A DNA stretch of 64,000 nucleotides, taken from Corynebacterium sp. Lineage in GTDB: Bacteria; Actinomycetota; Actinomycetes; Mycobacteriales; Mycobacteriaceae. Under the pieces are notes generated by a model, which was given only the letters and a program-made list of their open reading frames with translations, did not search any database and was not told the DNA's origin. Location of the stretch: the NCBI RefSeq assembly GCF_022712275.1, contig NZ_JALAGU010000051.1:27399-91398 (forward strand), given 5' to 3'. The translations under genes and the position numbers were made by a program. The stretch's first letter is position 1, and each line of letters starts with the position of its first letter. Below are positions 1-8,167 of this stretch, one piece after another.

Positions 1-1017
1 CTGATCCTGTTCGTGTTCCTCGTCGGACCGACACTGTTCCTGCTCAACCTCGTACCCTCGGGTGTGGCGTCCTACGCCTCCGGCCTCATCGAGATGATGG
101 GCAAGTCCCTGTCCTGGGGCCAGGACACCGTCGACTTCCAGGCGTCCTGGACGGCGTTCTACTGGGCATGGTGGATCGCCTGGACCCCGTTCGTCGGCAT
201 GTTCATCGCCCGCATCTCCCGCGGCCGGACCCTGCGGGAATTCGCGACCGTCACCACCCTGGTGCCGACTGCGATCCTCATCCTGGCCTTCACGATCTTC
301 GGTGGTACCGCCATCACCCAGCACCGCAACGAGGCCGACGGCATGGCCGGGGACGCCTCCTCGGAGCAGATCCTGTTCTCCATGTTCGACAACCTCCCCC
401 TGGCACAGATCACCCCGTGGATCATCATGTTCGTCCTGGCGGTCTTCTTCGTGACCTCCGCCGATTCGGCGTCCGTGGTCATGGGCACCTTGTCGGAGAG
501 GGGCAATCCCGAGCCGCGCAAGTACACGGTCGTCTTCTGGGGCCTGTGCATGATGGGCATCGCCGTGGTCATGCTGCTCGCCGGCGGCGAGGACGCACTC
601 AGCGGTCTGCAGAACCTGACGATCCTCATCGCCATCCCGTTCTCGGTGGTCCTCATCGGTCTCATCGTGGCCTTCCTCAGGGACCTCGGTACGGACCCGG
701 CGGCGATCCGCCGGAACTACGCCGAGACCGCCATCCACAATGCAGTGGTCAAGGGTCTGGAGGAGCACGGCGACGACTTCGAGCTCTCTGTCGGACGCGC
801 CGAAGAAGGTCACGGCGCCGGTGCGGACTTCGACTCGACCTCCCAGGAAGTCACCGAGTGGTACCAGCGCACCGATGAGGCCGGCAATGCCGTCGGCTAC
901 GACTACGACTCCGGCGAATGGGCCGACGGCTGGACGCCGGACGACGATCGCCGTGACGACATCGGGGACGAGGACGCCGACGGCGATCCGGCCACCCCGG
1001 GAGTGAACCGGGACTGA
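1..1017 (+). CDS. BCCT-family compatible-solute transporter, 5' end outside window
   Basis: This is the C-terminal 338 residues of a betaine/carnitine/choline-type (BCCT) secondary transporter; the N-terminal half lies left of the window. The frame is open from base 1. The visible part has several hydrophobic helices and the family-typical Trp-rich stretch followed by WTPFVGMFIARISRGRT (about residues 62-78). Members import glycine betaine, ectoine or proline with Na+ or H+, usually during osmotic stress. The cytoplasmic tail of roughly 110 residues is strongly acidic near its end (DDIGDEDADGD), unlike the basic osmosensing tail of BetP and more like other corynebacterial BCCT carriers. The exact substrate cannot be told from this fragment. 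It converges on the panE-like gene; a small CTGAC/GTCAG hairpin lies at both stop codons. Confidence 0.88.
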   Translation: MILFVFLVGPTLFLLNLVPSGVASYASGLIEMMGKSLSWGQDTVDFQASWTAFYWAWWIAWTPFVGMFIARISRGRTLREFATVTTLVPTAILILAFTIFGGTAITQHRNEADGMAGDASSEQILFSMFDNLPLAQITPWIIMFVLAVFFVTSADSASVVMGTLSERGNPEPRKYTVVFWGLCMMGIAVVMLLAGGEDALSGLQNLTILIAIPFSVVLIGLIVAFLRDLGTDPAAIRRNYAETAIHNAVVKGLEEHGDDFELSVGRAEEGHGAGADFDSTSQEVTEWYQRTDEAGNAVGYDYDSGEWADGWTPDDDRRDDIGDEDADGDPATPGVNRD

Positions 1018-1023
1018 CCCGCG

Positions 1024-1968
1024 TCAGCTCAGGCGCAGCTGCAGCAGTCCGTGGACCAGGTCGAGATGCGGGGTGTCCGCTCCCCCGTTGTCGCCGGCCC
1101 GGATGATCGCACCGAGCTGGGAGTCGAGTTCCCCGGCGATGCCCTCGGTGATGTCGCGCTGCATGGAGCTGGTGGCGTCCTCAGGCTGGGCGTCGATGAA
1201 GGCCATGGTGCGGGCGACCGCGTCCTCCCGCAGTTCCACGCCGGTGGCCCGTGCCGCGGCGTCCGCCTCGGTGACCATGCCCTCGAGGCTGGACCGCAGG
1301 GTGGTGCGAAGTACACCGATCGGCTGCTGTGCCACCGCTCCGAGTGAGCCGAAGCAGGTGACGAACATGGCCTTCTCCCAGATGTCGCACCACAGGTCGT
1401 CGCGGACGATACCGGTGATCCCTGCGCCGGTGAGTACCTCGGCGAAGTCGGCGAGAGCGGCGTCCTGCGTACTGCCGGTACCCTCCCACAGGCCGACGGT
1501 AAAACTGGCCAGCGGCGGAACGAAGCGCACCGTCGCCGGACCGGTGTGGATGAAGTAGCCGCGCACCACGCCGGGCCAGGTGCGGTCGGCGCCCACGGCG
1601 TCGGCGACCAGGCGGTGGACCTCCACCGAGTTCTGGGTCGTGGCGATGACCGGACGACCGGGAATACCCTGCACCAGCGCGGCGATCTGCGCCTGTCGCT
1701 CCACCAGAGTCACGCCGGTGGCCTTGACTGCCAGGAAGACCACGTCGAGGCCCCCGCCTCCGGAGGTGGTGAGCTCCGCCGGGGACGCCGCGGTGTGGAC
1801 GGGCACGAACTCCGGTTCCTCCCCGTCGATGTCGACCCGCAGCCCGTCGGCACGGACCGCGTCGAGTGCTGCTCCCCGAGCCAGGACCGTGACCTCGTGA
1901 CCGGCCCGGGCGAGCCGCGCACCGAAGAATGTACCGACCGCGCCGGCTCCGATGATTCCGATTCGCAT
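1024..1968 (-). CDS. panE: 2-dehydropantoate 2-reductase family protein (PanE/ApbA-like)
   Basis: Predicted NADPH-dependent ketopantoate reductase (pantothenate and CoA pathway) or a paralogue. The 314-residue protein begins with a Rossmann fold, MRIGIIGAGAVGTFFGARLA, holding the GxGxxG dinucleotide-binding loop. The C-terminal half has the family helical domain, including WCDIWEKAMFV with its conserved Lys. An in-frame ATG three codons upstream (1977) is also possible; I chose the start that opens directly on the beta strand of the fold. It converges on the BCCT gene with a gap of only 6 bp. It diverges from the phosphoribosyltransferase gene across about 45 bp. Paralogues of PanE with other 2-oxoacid substrates are common, so the pathway assignment is less sure than the family. 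Confidence 0.8.
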   Translation of the reverse strand: MRIGIIGAGAVGTFFGARLARAGHEVTVLARGAALDAVRADGLRVDIDGEEPEFVPVHTAASPAELTTSGGGGLDVVFLAVKATGVTLVERQAQIAALVQGIPGRPVIATTQNSVEVHRLVADAVGADRTWPGVVRGYFIHTGPATVRFVPPLASFTVGLWEGTGSTQDAALADFAEVLTGAGITGIVRDDLWCDIWEKAMFVTCFGSLGAVAQQPIGVLRTTLRSSLEGMVTEADAAARATGVELREDAVARTMAFIDAQPEDATSSMQRDITEGIAGELDSQLGAIIRAGDNGGADTPHLDLVHGLLQLRLS

Positions 1969-2013
1969 GTCCACCATCTTAGGAATGCGCCGGACACGCT
2001 ACCATGAGACCCC

Positions 2014-2523
2014 ATGAGCCCCACGAGCAATGAACGCGAGATCCTCACCTACGAACTCTTCGGCGACGCCATCAAGGAACTGGCCCAGGAGATCGTCGAC
2101 GACTACAAGCCCGACCTGATCCTCTCCATCGCCCGCGGCGGCCTGCTCATCGGCGGTGCCCTCGGTTACGCGATGGGCGTGAAGAACGTCTCCGTGATCA
2201 ACGTGGAGTTCTACACCGGTATCGGTGAGACTCTCGAAGCTCCGGTGATGCTCCCGCCGACGCCGGAGGCTGTCGACCTGTCGGGCATGAAGGTCCTCAT
2301 CGCCGACGATGTCGCCGATTCCGGCAAGACCCTCGAGCTCGTCCAGCAGTACTGCGCGGAGACCGTCGTCGAATCGCGCACCGCGGTGATCTACCACAAG
2401 TCCCGGTCGATCATCACCCCGGACTACGCGTGGAAGAAGACCGACCAGTGGATCGACTTCCCCTGGTCCGACTTCCCGGTGATCACCCCGACCGGTGCGG
2501 CCACCGGACCGGACGCCAGCTAG
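2014..2523 (+). CDS. Phosphoribosyltransferase-domain protein
   Basis: A 169-residue type I PRTase-fold protein. The PRPP-binding loop is plain: VLIADDVADSGKTLELV (about residues 94-110), two acidic residues followed by the phosphate-gripping SGKT turn. An upstream strand (DLILSIARGGLLIGGALGYAMG) fits the family's first pyrophosphate loop region. The size and motif match small hypoxanthine/xanthine-guanine-type salvage enzymes and uncharacterised corynebacterial relatives. The nucleobase cannot be read from the sequence. A TACCAT hexamer at about 1999-2004 lies 9 bp before the ATG, hinting at a very short leader. Its TAG stop overlaps the stop of the convergent amidase gene within a shared CTAG. 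Confidence 0.82.
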   Translation: MSPTSNEREILTYELFGDAIKELAQEIVDDYKPDLILSIARGGLLIGGALGYAMGVKNVSVINVEFYTGIGETLEAPVMLPPTPEAVDLSGMKVLIADDVADSGKTLELVQQYCAETVVESRTAVIYHKSRSIITPDYAWKKTDQWIDFPWSDFPVITPTGAATGPDAS

Positions 2524-3959
2524 CGCGTCGCGTCCGCCTCCCCGGCGTTCAGCGACGTCTCCAGCTCGGCGGACAGCGCGACGAGGCGTTCCTCGCTGTT
2601 GTCCGGCCCGACAAGCTGCACGGACAACGGAAGACCGTCGCTGCCTACGCCCGTGGGGACGGACGCGGCGGGAAATCCGGTGACGTTCCACATCGCGGTG
2701 TAGGCCACCGGCCCACCGGCGGCGAGCAGGGTCCGTACCGCTCCCATGCCTGCGATGGCGTCCGCGGCTCCGGGACGGTCGGGCACCGTGGGGGTGAGCA
2801 GGACATCCACGTCTCCCCAGACGTGATCCAGGGCGCGCGCGATCGTCCGGCCCTTCTTCTCCGCCCACCGGTGGACCGGGCGGCGGACCCAGGCACCCGT
2901 CCGGACGACGGTGCGGGTGCGGCGTTCCAGACGTTCCGGGTGCTCGACCCCGTCCTTCTCCGTGCGGATACCGGCGAAGAACTGGGGGATGAAGGACGCC
3001 GTGGGGTCCGGGTAGTGCGGGTCATACTCTGTGACGGCGTGTCCGGCCGAGTGCAGCAGATCAGCGGCATGGTGGACCGCCGCCGCATGCTCGGGGTGGA
3101 GCTTCCCGGTCTTCGCCGGCGGGGTGAGGCACACGCCGATGCGTAGCCGTGGTGCCGCAGCCGCTCCGTCGACCGCATCGACCAGTGACGCGACAGGTTC
3201 GGCACGGTAGGCGTCCCCGTCGACGTTCCCGCTGACCAGGTCGTAAACCAGGGCGCTGTCCCGCACGGACCGGGTAAGTGGGCCGGTGGTGCCGAGTGCG
3301 TGCCACAGGTGCGGGTTGGGGGATGCCGAAACCCTGCCGCGCTGAGGTTTGAGGCCGAACAGGCCGCAGTTCGCCGCCGGGATGCGGATCGATCCACCAC
3401 CGTCGCCGCCGAGGGCGACGGGGACGAACCCGGCGGCGACGGCAGCTGCCGAGCCGCCCGACGAACCGCCGGGCGTCCTGGACTGATCGTGCGGATTGCG
3501 CGTGACTCCGTATCCACTGGTCTGCGTGTAGGGCCAGGCTCCGAACTCGGGCATGCGGGTGACACCGATGATGACCGCCCCGGCGTCCCGCAGCTTCTGC
3601 ACGACAAGGGCATCCGCGGTCGCCGGGGTGGAGTTCGCCCGGGTACCGAAGGTGGTCACCACACCCATGACATCGATCTCGGCTTTCACAGCCACCGGAA
3701 TGCCGTGCAGTGGGCCGCGCTGGGCCGGGGTGAGTCCGTCGAGCGCACGGGCAGTGTCCAACGCCTCCTCCGCCAGGACGGCAGAGAAGGCGTTGAGGTC
3801 CCGGTCGTACCGGGCGATGCGTGTCAGGGCCGCCCGCACACCGACCTCTGCCCCACCTGGCACCCCGGATCCGCGATCCGGGTCATCGGTGAGGGCGGCG
3901 ACGTGGTCGCGCCAGTCGTGTGCGTCAAAGGTGTGCCAGGGAATCTCCGGGGTACTCAT
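2520..3959 (-). CDS. Amidase (amidase-signature family)
   Basis: A 479-residue amidase-signature (AS) hydrolase that cleaves C-N amide bonds through a Ser-cisSer-Lys triad. The Lys is in GIPVAVKAEIDV near residue 90. The Gly/Ser-rich signature GGSSGGSAAAVAAGFVPVA supplies the cis-Ser, and GGDGGGSIRIPAANCGLFG supplies the nucleophile Ser. The C-terminal part has the conserved NVTGFPAASVPTG segment. Members include GatA-like, nicotinamidase-like and aryl-amide hydrolases. There is no gatB or gatC neighbour, so this is not the Glu-tRNA amidotransferase subunit, and the physiological amide is unknown. The gene is followed on the left by the convergent phosphoribosyltransferase. Upstream it is 26 bp from the end of the flavoprotein gene, so the two may share a transcript. 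Confidence 0.88.
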   Translation of the reverse strand: MSTPEIPWHTFDAHDWRDHVAALTDDPDRGSGVPGGAEVGVRAALTRIARYDRDLNAFSAVLAEEALDTARALDGLTPAQRGPLHGIPVAVKAEIDVMGVVTTFGTRANSTPATADALVVQKLRDAGAVIIGVTRMPEFGAWPYTQTSGYGVTRNPHDQSRTPGGSSGGSAAAVAAGFVPVALGGDGGGSIRIPAANCGLFGLKPQRGRVSASPNPHLWHALGTTGPLTRSVRDSALVYDLVSGNVDGDAYRAEPVASLVDAVDGAAAAPRLRIGVCLTPPAKTGKLHPEHAAAVHHAADLLHSAGHAVTEYDPHYPDPTASFIPQFFAGIRTEKDGVEHPERLERRTRTVVRTGAWVRRPVHRWAEKKGRTIARALDHVWGDVDVLLTPTVPDRPGAADAIAGMGAVRTLLAAGGPVAYTAMWNVTGFPAASVPTGVGSDGLPLSVQLVGPDNSEERLVALSAELETSLNAGEADATR

Positions 3960-3985
3960 CCCCTGAGGCTAGCGGCAATGCCTGC

Positions 3986-5701
3986 TCAGCGCCGGAGGAC
4001 GCGGACCTGCACCCCGAGTGCTTCGCCGACCCGCTTGCCGGAGTGGATGCAGCCGCCGAGGAAGGTCCCCTCCAGGGCGTTCCGGCCGTGCATGCCGCCA
4101 CCACCGAAACCGGCGACCTCACCGGCGGCGTAGAGCCCGGGCAGCACCGATCCGTCGGCGTTCAGGCAACGTCCCGACAGGTCGGTCTCGATCCCGCCGA
4201 GAGTCTTGCGGGTGAGGACGCGCAGCCGCACGGCGATCAACGGTCCGTGCTTCTCGTCGAGCAGCCGGTGCGGGGAGGCCGCGCGGACGATCTTGTCGCC
4301 GAGGAACTTCCGCGCGGTGCTGATGTAGTTGACCTGGGCGTCCTTGCTGAACTTGTTGTCGATCTGACTGTCACGGTCCTCGACCTGGCGACGCAGGTGG
4401 TCGACGTCGATCACCGGGGCATCCGGGTTCTCGGCGAAGGCCAGCTCATTCATACCGGTGACGAGAGCGTCGAGGTCGTTGGCGATGACCCAGTCCTCGC
4501 CGTGGTCCATGAAGTTCTGGACGGCGACGTGCATTCCCGGTCCCACCTTGCCGAGGAGCTTGCGGAACTCCTTGTCCGTGAGGTCGGGGTTCTGCTCTGA
4601 GCCGGAGAAGATGAACTCCTTGCCGGCGATGGACTTGTCCAGGACGAACCAGCTGTAGCCGTGACCGGTGCGTCCGATGTGCGCCAGGGCCGCGAGGTTG
4701 TCGGAACCGGGGAAGAGATTGGTCGGCAGGCGGTCACCGGCGGCGTCGAACCAGAGCGAGCTCGGGCCGGGGATGATCCGGATGCCGTGGTTGGGCCAGA
4801 TCGGGTCCCAGTTCTTCATGCCCTCGGTGTAGTGCCACATCCGGTCGGTGTTGACGGTGGATGCACCCGCCTTCTCGGAGATACCGATCATCCGTCCGTC
4901 CACGTGTGCCGGGACGCCGGTGACCAGACCCTCCGGGCACTCGCCCCAGCGGTCAGACGGCCAGGACTTCCTGACCAGGTCGAGGTTGCCGCCGATACCG
5001 CCGGAGGTGACGACGACCGCAGCACCCCGGATGGCGAAGGTGTCGACGACCTCACGGGAGGATTCGATGCCGCGAGCGAGATCGTCACAGGGCTCGAGAA
5101 TGCTGCCCTTGACGCCGACGACGCGTCGGATGCCGTTGGTGTCCCCCTCGACGGTGAGCTCGTCGACGCGGTGACGGAAGGCGAAAGTCACCCGACCCGC
5201 CTTCTCCGCCTCGAGCAGCGGTTCCCGGAAGACCCGGACGACCTCGGGACCGGTACCCCAGGTGAGGTGGAACCGGGGCACAGAGTTTCCGTGGCCGGAG
5301 GCGTCACCGCTGCCGCGCTCGGCCCAACCGACGGTGGGCAGCACATTGAGGCCCAGACCTTTGAGGTAGTCGCGCTTCTGGGTGGCGGCGAAGTGAACGT
5401 AGGCACGACCCCACTCGCGGGCCCAGTGATCGTTTCCGCCGGGGTCGGTGTCCTCGTAGTCGGCGGAGTTCTCCCAGTCCCGCCAGGCGAGATCTTCGGA
5501 ATCCTTCACACCCATGAGCCGCTGTTCGGGGCTTCCGACATAGAACAGTCCGCCGAGGGACCAGAAAGCCTGTCCCCCGAGGTTGTTCCGGTTCTCCTGG
5601 TCCAGCACCAGGACTTTGAGCCCTGCCTTCTGTGCCTCATAGGCGGCGACCATGCCGGCGAGTCCACAGCCGACGACGATGACATCAGTTTTCTCTCCCA
5701 T
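3986..5701 (-). CDS. FAD-binding dehydrogenase, KsdD/fumarate-reductase flavoprotein family
   Basis: A 571-residue flavoprotein with an N-terminal FAD-binding Rossmann motif (DVIVVGCGLAGMVAAYEA, residues 6-23). The C-terminal FAD-binding segment is LYAAGEVAGFGGGGMHGRNA followed by LEGTFLGGC. It belongs to the large FAD_binding_2 family that includes fumarate reductase flavoprotein subunits, 3-ketosteroid-delta1-dehydrogenases and the uncharacterised 'FAD-binding dehydrogenases' common in actinobacteria. It most resembles the last group, so the electron donor is unknown. No heme or flavocytochrome domain is attached. It diverges from an MHS-type transporter gene across a 197-bp promoter region, which suggests, as inference, that the enzyme acts on what the transporter imports. 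A TAGGAT hexamer about 10 bp upstream of the ATG is a possible -10. Confidence 0.82.
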   Translation of the reverse strand: MGEKTDVIVVGCGLAGMVAAYEAQKAGLKVLVLDQENRNNLGGQAFWSLGGLFYVGSPEQRLMGVKDSEDLAWRDWENSADYEDTDPGGNDHWAREWGRAYVHFAATQKRDYLKGLGLNVLPTVGWAERGSGDASGHGNSVPRFHLTWGTGPEVVRVFREPLLEAEKAGRVTFAFRHRVDELTVEGDTNGIRRVVGVKGSILEPCDDLARGIESSREVVDTFAIRGAAVVVTSGGIGGNLDLVRKSWPSDRWGECPEGLVTGVPAHVDGRMIGISEKAGASTVNTDRMWHYTEGMKNWDPIWPNHGIRIIPGPSSLWFDAAGDRLPTNLFPGSDNLAALAHIGRTGHGYSWFVLDKSIAGKEFIFSGSEQNPDLTDKEFRKLLGKVGPGMHVAVQNFMDHGEDWVIANDLDALVTGMNELAFAENPDAPVIDVDHLRRQVEDRDSQIDNKFSKDAQVNYISTARKFLGDKIVRAASPHRLLDEKHGPLIAVRLRVLTRKTLGGIETDLSGRCLNADGSVLPGLYAAGEVAGFGGGGMHGRNALEGTFLGGCIHSGKRVGEALGVQVRVLRR

Positions 5702-5789
5702 GGCGAACTATCCTATGGGTCACCTGCACACCCTGCAGCAAGTTAACTTTATTCACCCGAATTCAGTTTCAATCTCATACTTTAAGAAC

Positions 5790-5818
5790 TTGACGCTCAC
5801 ATTGTGGGAGGGTATCTT
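5790..5818 (+). promoter_or_regulatory. Sigma-A-type promoter for the MHS transporter
   Basis: TTGACG at 5790-5795 and TATCTT at 5813-5818 are separated by exactly 17 bp on the plus strand, about 80 bp before the transporter ATG. The first copy of a CACAnTGTGGG palindrome lies inside the spacer. Confidence 0.6.
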
Positions 5819-5852
5819 CCCATCCATTGGCTCTGGCGTCCCACAGTGTGGG
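5796..5852. promoter_or_regulatory. Two palindromic operator copies (CCCACAnTGTGGG type)
   Basis: Site 1 is CTCACATTGTGGG (5796-5808) between the -35 and -10 hexamers. Site 2 is a perfect 13-bp palindrome, CCCACAGTGTGGG (5840-5852), downstream of the likely transcription start. Centres are 44 bp apart, about four helical turns, as expected for cooperative binding of a dimeric repressor. The regulator is not encoded next to the site and I cannot name it. Confidence 0.55.
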
Positions 5853-5898
5853 AGACCGCCGGAGCGTACCTGACCCCCGAAGAGAAGCGCCGCGAAGA

Positions 5899-7287
5899 AT
5901 GACCGATACCCTCCAGCAGACCCCACCGCCTGAACCCTCGACCGGCGGGACCACCGACCAGCCCCGGACGAACGGCAACACCCGCGGGCGGGTGATCATC
6001 GCGTCCACCATCGGCACGACCATCGAGTTCTACGATTTCTATGCCTACGCCACGGCCGCCGTCGTCGTCTTCCCCGACCTGTTCTTCCCCAAGAACGAGA
6101 ACTCCACCGTCGGACTGCTCGCCTCCCTGGCGACCTTCGGCCTGGCATTCGTCGCCCGCCCGCTCGGCTCGATCCTCTTCGGACACTTCGGCGACCGCAT
6201 CGGACGCAAAGCCACACTCATCGGCGCGCTGCTCACCATGGGTATCGCCACCTTCATCATCGGCTGCCTGCCGACCTACGACCAGATCGGCCTGTGGGCC
6301 CCGGCTCTGCTGGCCCTGCTCCGCTTCTGCCAGGGCATCGGCCTCGGCGGCGAGTGGTCCGGCGCTGCCCTTCTCGCCACCGAGAACGCGGAGAAGGGCA
6401 AGCGCGCCCGCGCCGCCATGTGGCCCCAGCTCGGAGCACCCTTCGGATTCCTGCTGGCCAACGGCCTGTTCCTGCTGCTCGTCACGATCATGAACCACAC
6501 CGACGGCGATATCGAGGGCGACTTCCTCTCCTGGGGCTGGCGCGTGCCCTTCCTCTGCTCCGCAGTGATGGTGGCCATCGGTCTGTGGGTCCGCTTCAAG
6601 CTCGACGAGACCCCGGTCTTCCAGGAGACCCTCGACAAGGGCGAAGACGTCAAGGTCCCGACCAAGGAGGTCTTCCGCATCGCCTGGAAGGAAGTCATCC
6701 TCGGCACCTTCGTCATGGTCTCCACCTACACCCTCTTCTACATCGTGACCACCTGGTTCCTGTCCTTCGGTATCGGCGACAAGGACGAGGGCAAGGGGCT
6801 GGGCATCGAGTACGAGCACTTCCTGGTCATCCAGCTCATCGCCGCCCTGTTCTTCGTGATCGGTATCCCGATCGCCGGCTACCTGGCGGACACCATCGGC
6901 CGGAAGAAGTTCCTGACCATCGCCTCGTGCTTCATCCTGGTCTACTGCTGCGCCTTCCAGCTCTTCCTCGACCCGGACACCGCCACCGAACTCACCGCCG
7001 GCGTCTACCTCTCCCTCGGCATGCTGTTCATGGGACTGGTCTTCGGCCCGATGTCCGCTGTCCTCCCGGAGATGTTCCCCACCAACGTGCGCTACACCGG
7101 CTCCGGTATCGCCTACAACTTCGCGTCCATCCTCGGTGCCGCCATCGCACCGTTCATCGCCGTAGCCTTGGCCACCAGCTACGGCCCCTGGGCCGTGGGC
7201 GTCTACCTCGGCGTGGTCACCCTGATCTCCCTCGTCGCCATCCGTCTCATGCGGGAGACCAAGGACATCGACCTCTACAGCGTCTGA
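5899..7287 (+). CDS. MFS transporter, metabolite:H+ symporter (MHS) family
   Basis: A 462-residue, 12-helix major facilitator of the MHS family, which includes ShiA (shikimate), KgtP (2-oxoglutarate), ProP and citrate carriers. The hallmark first helix is present: ASTIGTTIEFYDFYAYAT, followed by the loop 2-3 motif GHFGDRIGRKATL. Helix 4 has LLRFCQGIGLGGEWSGAAL, and loop 8-9 has GYLADTIGRKKFL. The ATG at 5899 was chosen because it follows a purine-rich GCGAAGA; the frame is open further upstream without support. The substrate cannot be assigned, but a small organic acid is typical. Its promoter carries paired palindromes and is shared with the divergent flavoprotein gene. The stop codon lies inside a 13-bp tandem repeat. 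Confidence 0.88.
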   Translation: MTDTLQQTPPPEPSTGGTTDQPRTNGNTRGRVIIASTIGTTIEFYDFYAYATAAVVVFPDLFFPKNENSTVGLLASLATFGLAFVARPLGSILFGHFGDRIGRKATLIGALLTMGIATFIIGCLPTYDQIGLWAPALLALLRFCQGIGLGGEWSGAALLATENAEKGKRARAAMWPQLGAPFGFLLANGLFLLLVTIMNHTDGDIEGDFLSWGWRVPFLCSAVMVAIGLWVRFKLDETPVFQETLDKGEDVKVPTKEVFRIAWKEVILGTFVMVSTYTLFYIVTTWFLSFGIGDKDEGKGLGIEYEHFLVIQLIAALFFVIGIPIAGYLADTIGRKKFLTIASCFILVYCCAFQLFLDPDTATELTAGVYLSLGMLFMGLVFGPMSAVLPEMFPTNVRYTGSGIAYNFASILGAAIAPFIAVALATSYGPWAVGVYLGVVTLISLVAIRLMRETKDIDLYSV

Positions 7288-7336
7288 TCCTGATGTCTGA
7301 TCCTGATGTCTGATCCTGATGTCTGATCCGGACATC
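7282..7336. repeat. 13-bp tandem repeat x3 plus a partial copy, ending in a hairpin
   Basis: GTCTGATCCTGAT is repeated exactly at 7282-7294, 7295-7307 and 7308-7320. A diverged fourth copy starts at 7321. The first unit contains the stop codon of the MHS transporter. GATGTC (7318-7323) and GACATC (7331-7336) form a 6-bp stem across the last junction. Confidence 0.9.
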
Positions 7337-7369
7337 AGATCCCGTCAGCTGACCCCTCGTCACTTATCG

Positions 7370-7396
7370 GGCCCCGGAAGCCCGGTTTCCGGGGCC
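7370..7396. terminator. Strong hairpin after the MHS transporter gene
   Basis: GGCCCCGGAA (7370-7379) and TTCCGGGGCC (7387-7396) pair perfectly over 10 bp with a 7-base loop. No clear T-run follows, so it may act as a weak terminator or an mRNA-stabilising stem. It lies about 97 bp before the DedA start. Confidence 0.5.
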
Positions 7397-7492
7397 GGTG
7401 GCCTACTCTGGGTGACGTTTCATTTCGCCGGGGCGGTCGACCAGCCGCTACCCAGGGCGTCCCCTCCCCTGACAAAGCGAGGCCATCGCTGC

Positions 7493-8167
7493 ATGTTCGA
7501 CGTTGACAACCTGCTGAGTTCCTTCGGGCTCGCAGGAATCCTGATCATCATCTTCATGGAGACCGGAATTCTCATCGGGTTCATCTTCCCCGGTGACACA
7601 CTTCTGTTCACCGCCGGGATCATGGCAGCGTCAGACAACCCCTTCGCCCCGCTGTGGGCGTTGTGCCTCTGCATCCCGGTGGCCGCCGCCATCGGCGACC
7701 AGGTCGGATACACACTGGGACGCAAATACGGCAGGGCCGCGCTGGAATCCCGCGTCCTCAACTGGATCGGTCCGGACGCCGTGACGAAGACCGAGGGATT
7801 CTTCGACCGCTACGGTCCCCTCACCGTGTTCATCGCCCGGTTCATCGCCGTCGTCCGCACCCTCGCCCCGCTCGTCGCCGGCATCGCGAAGATGCCCCGC
7901 GCGATTTTCACCTTCTGGTCGGTGCTCGGCTGTTTCGCCTGGGGAGCCGGCATCACCGCGCTGGGCTATCTGCTCGGCGGAATCCCCTTCGTCCGCGACT
8001 ACCTGGACCTGATCATCATCGTGGGCGTCGGCGCGGTACTTCTCCCCGTCGCAGTGAAGGTCATCCGGATGCAGCTCCACGCCCGCCGCGAGCGCCGGGA
8101 GATGTCCGGACGGCTCACCGCCGACGGCGGTGCCGGAGACACCGTCACCGACGCAGAGGATCAGTGA
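7493..8167 (+). CDS. DedA-family membrane protein
   Basis: A 224-residue inner-membrane protein of the DedA/SNARE-associated family, several members of which are lipid flippases or undecaprenyl-phosphate recyclers. The N-terminal re-entrant region is clear: ETGILIGFIFPGDTLLFTAG, with the conserved Glu and PGD. The second conserved block is FFDRYGPLTVFIARFIAVVRTLAPLVAG, with the FxxR(Y)G and R-x3-P features of the family, followed by a hydrophobic hairpin and a C-terminal helix. The last 30 residues are a charged cytoplasmic tail. The ATG at 7493 begins the first conserved helix; the frame continues upstream into the hairpin region without motif support. It converges on the methyltransferase gene with a 7-bp overlap at the stops. 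Confidence 0.85.
   Translation: MFDVDNLLSSFGLAGILIIIFMETGILIGFIFPGDTLLFTAGIMAASDNPFAPLWALCLCIPVAAAIGDQVGYTLGRKYGRAALESRVLNWIGPDAVTKTEGFFDRYGPLTVFIARFIAVVRTLAPLVAGIAKMPRAIFTFWSVLGCFAWGAGITALGYLLGGIPFVRDYLDLIIIVGVGAVLLPVAVKVIRMQLHARRERREMSGRLTADGGAGDTVTDAEDQ

Noticed and set aside
2520..3959. GatA subunit of Glu-tRNA(Gln) amidotransferase
   Set aside because: No gatB or gatC nearby; it is a stand-alone amidase-signature gene.
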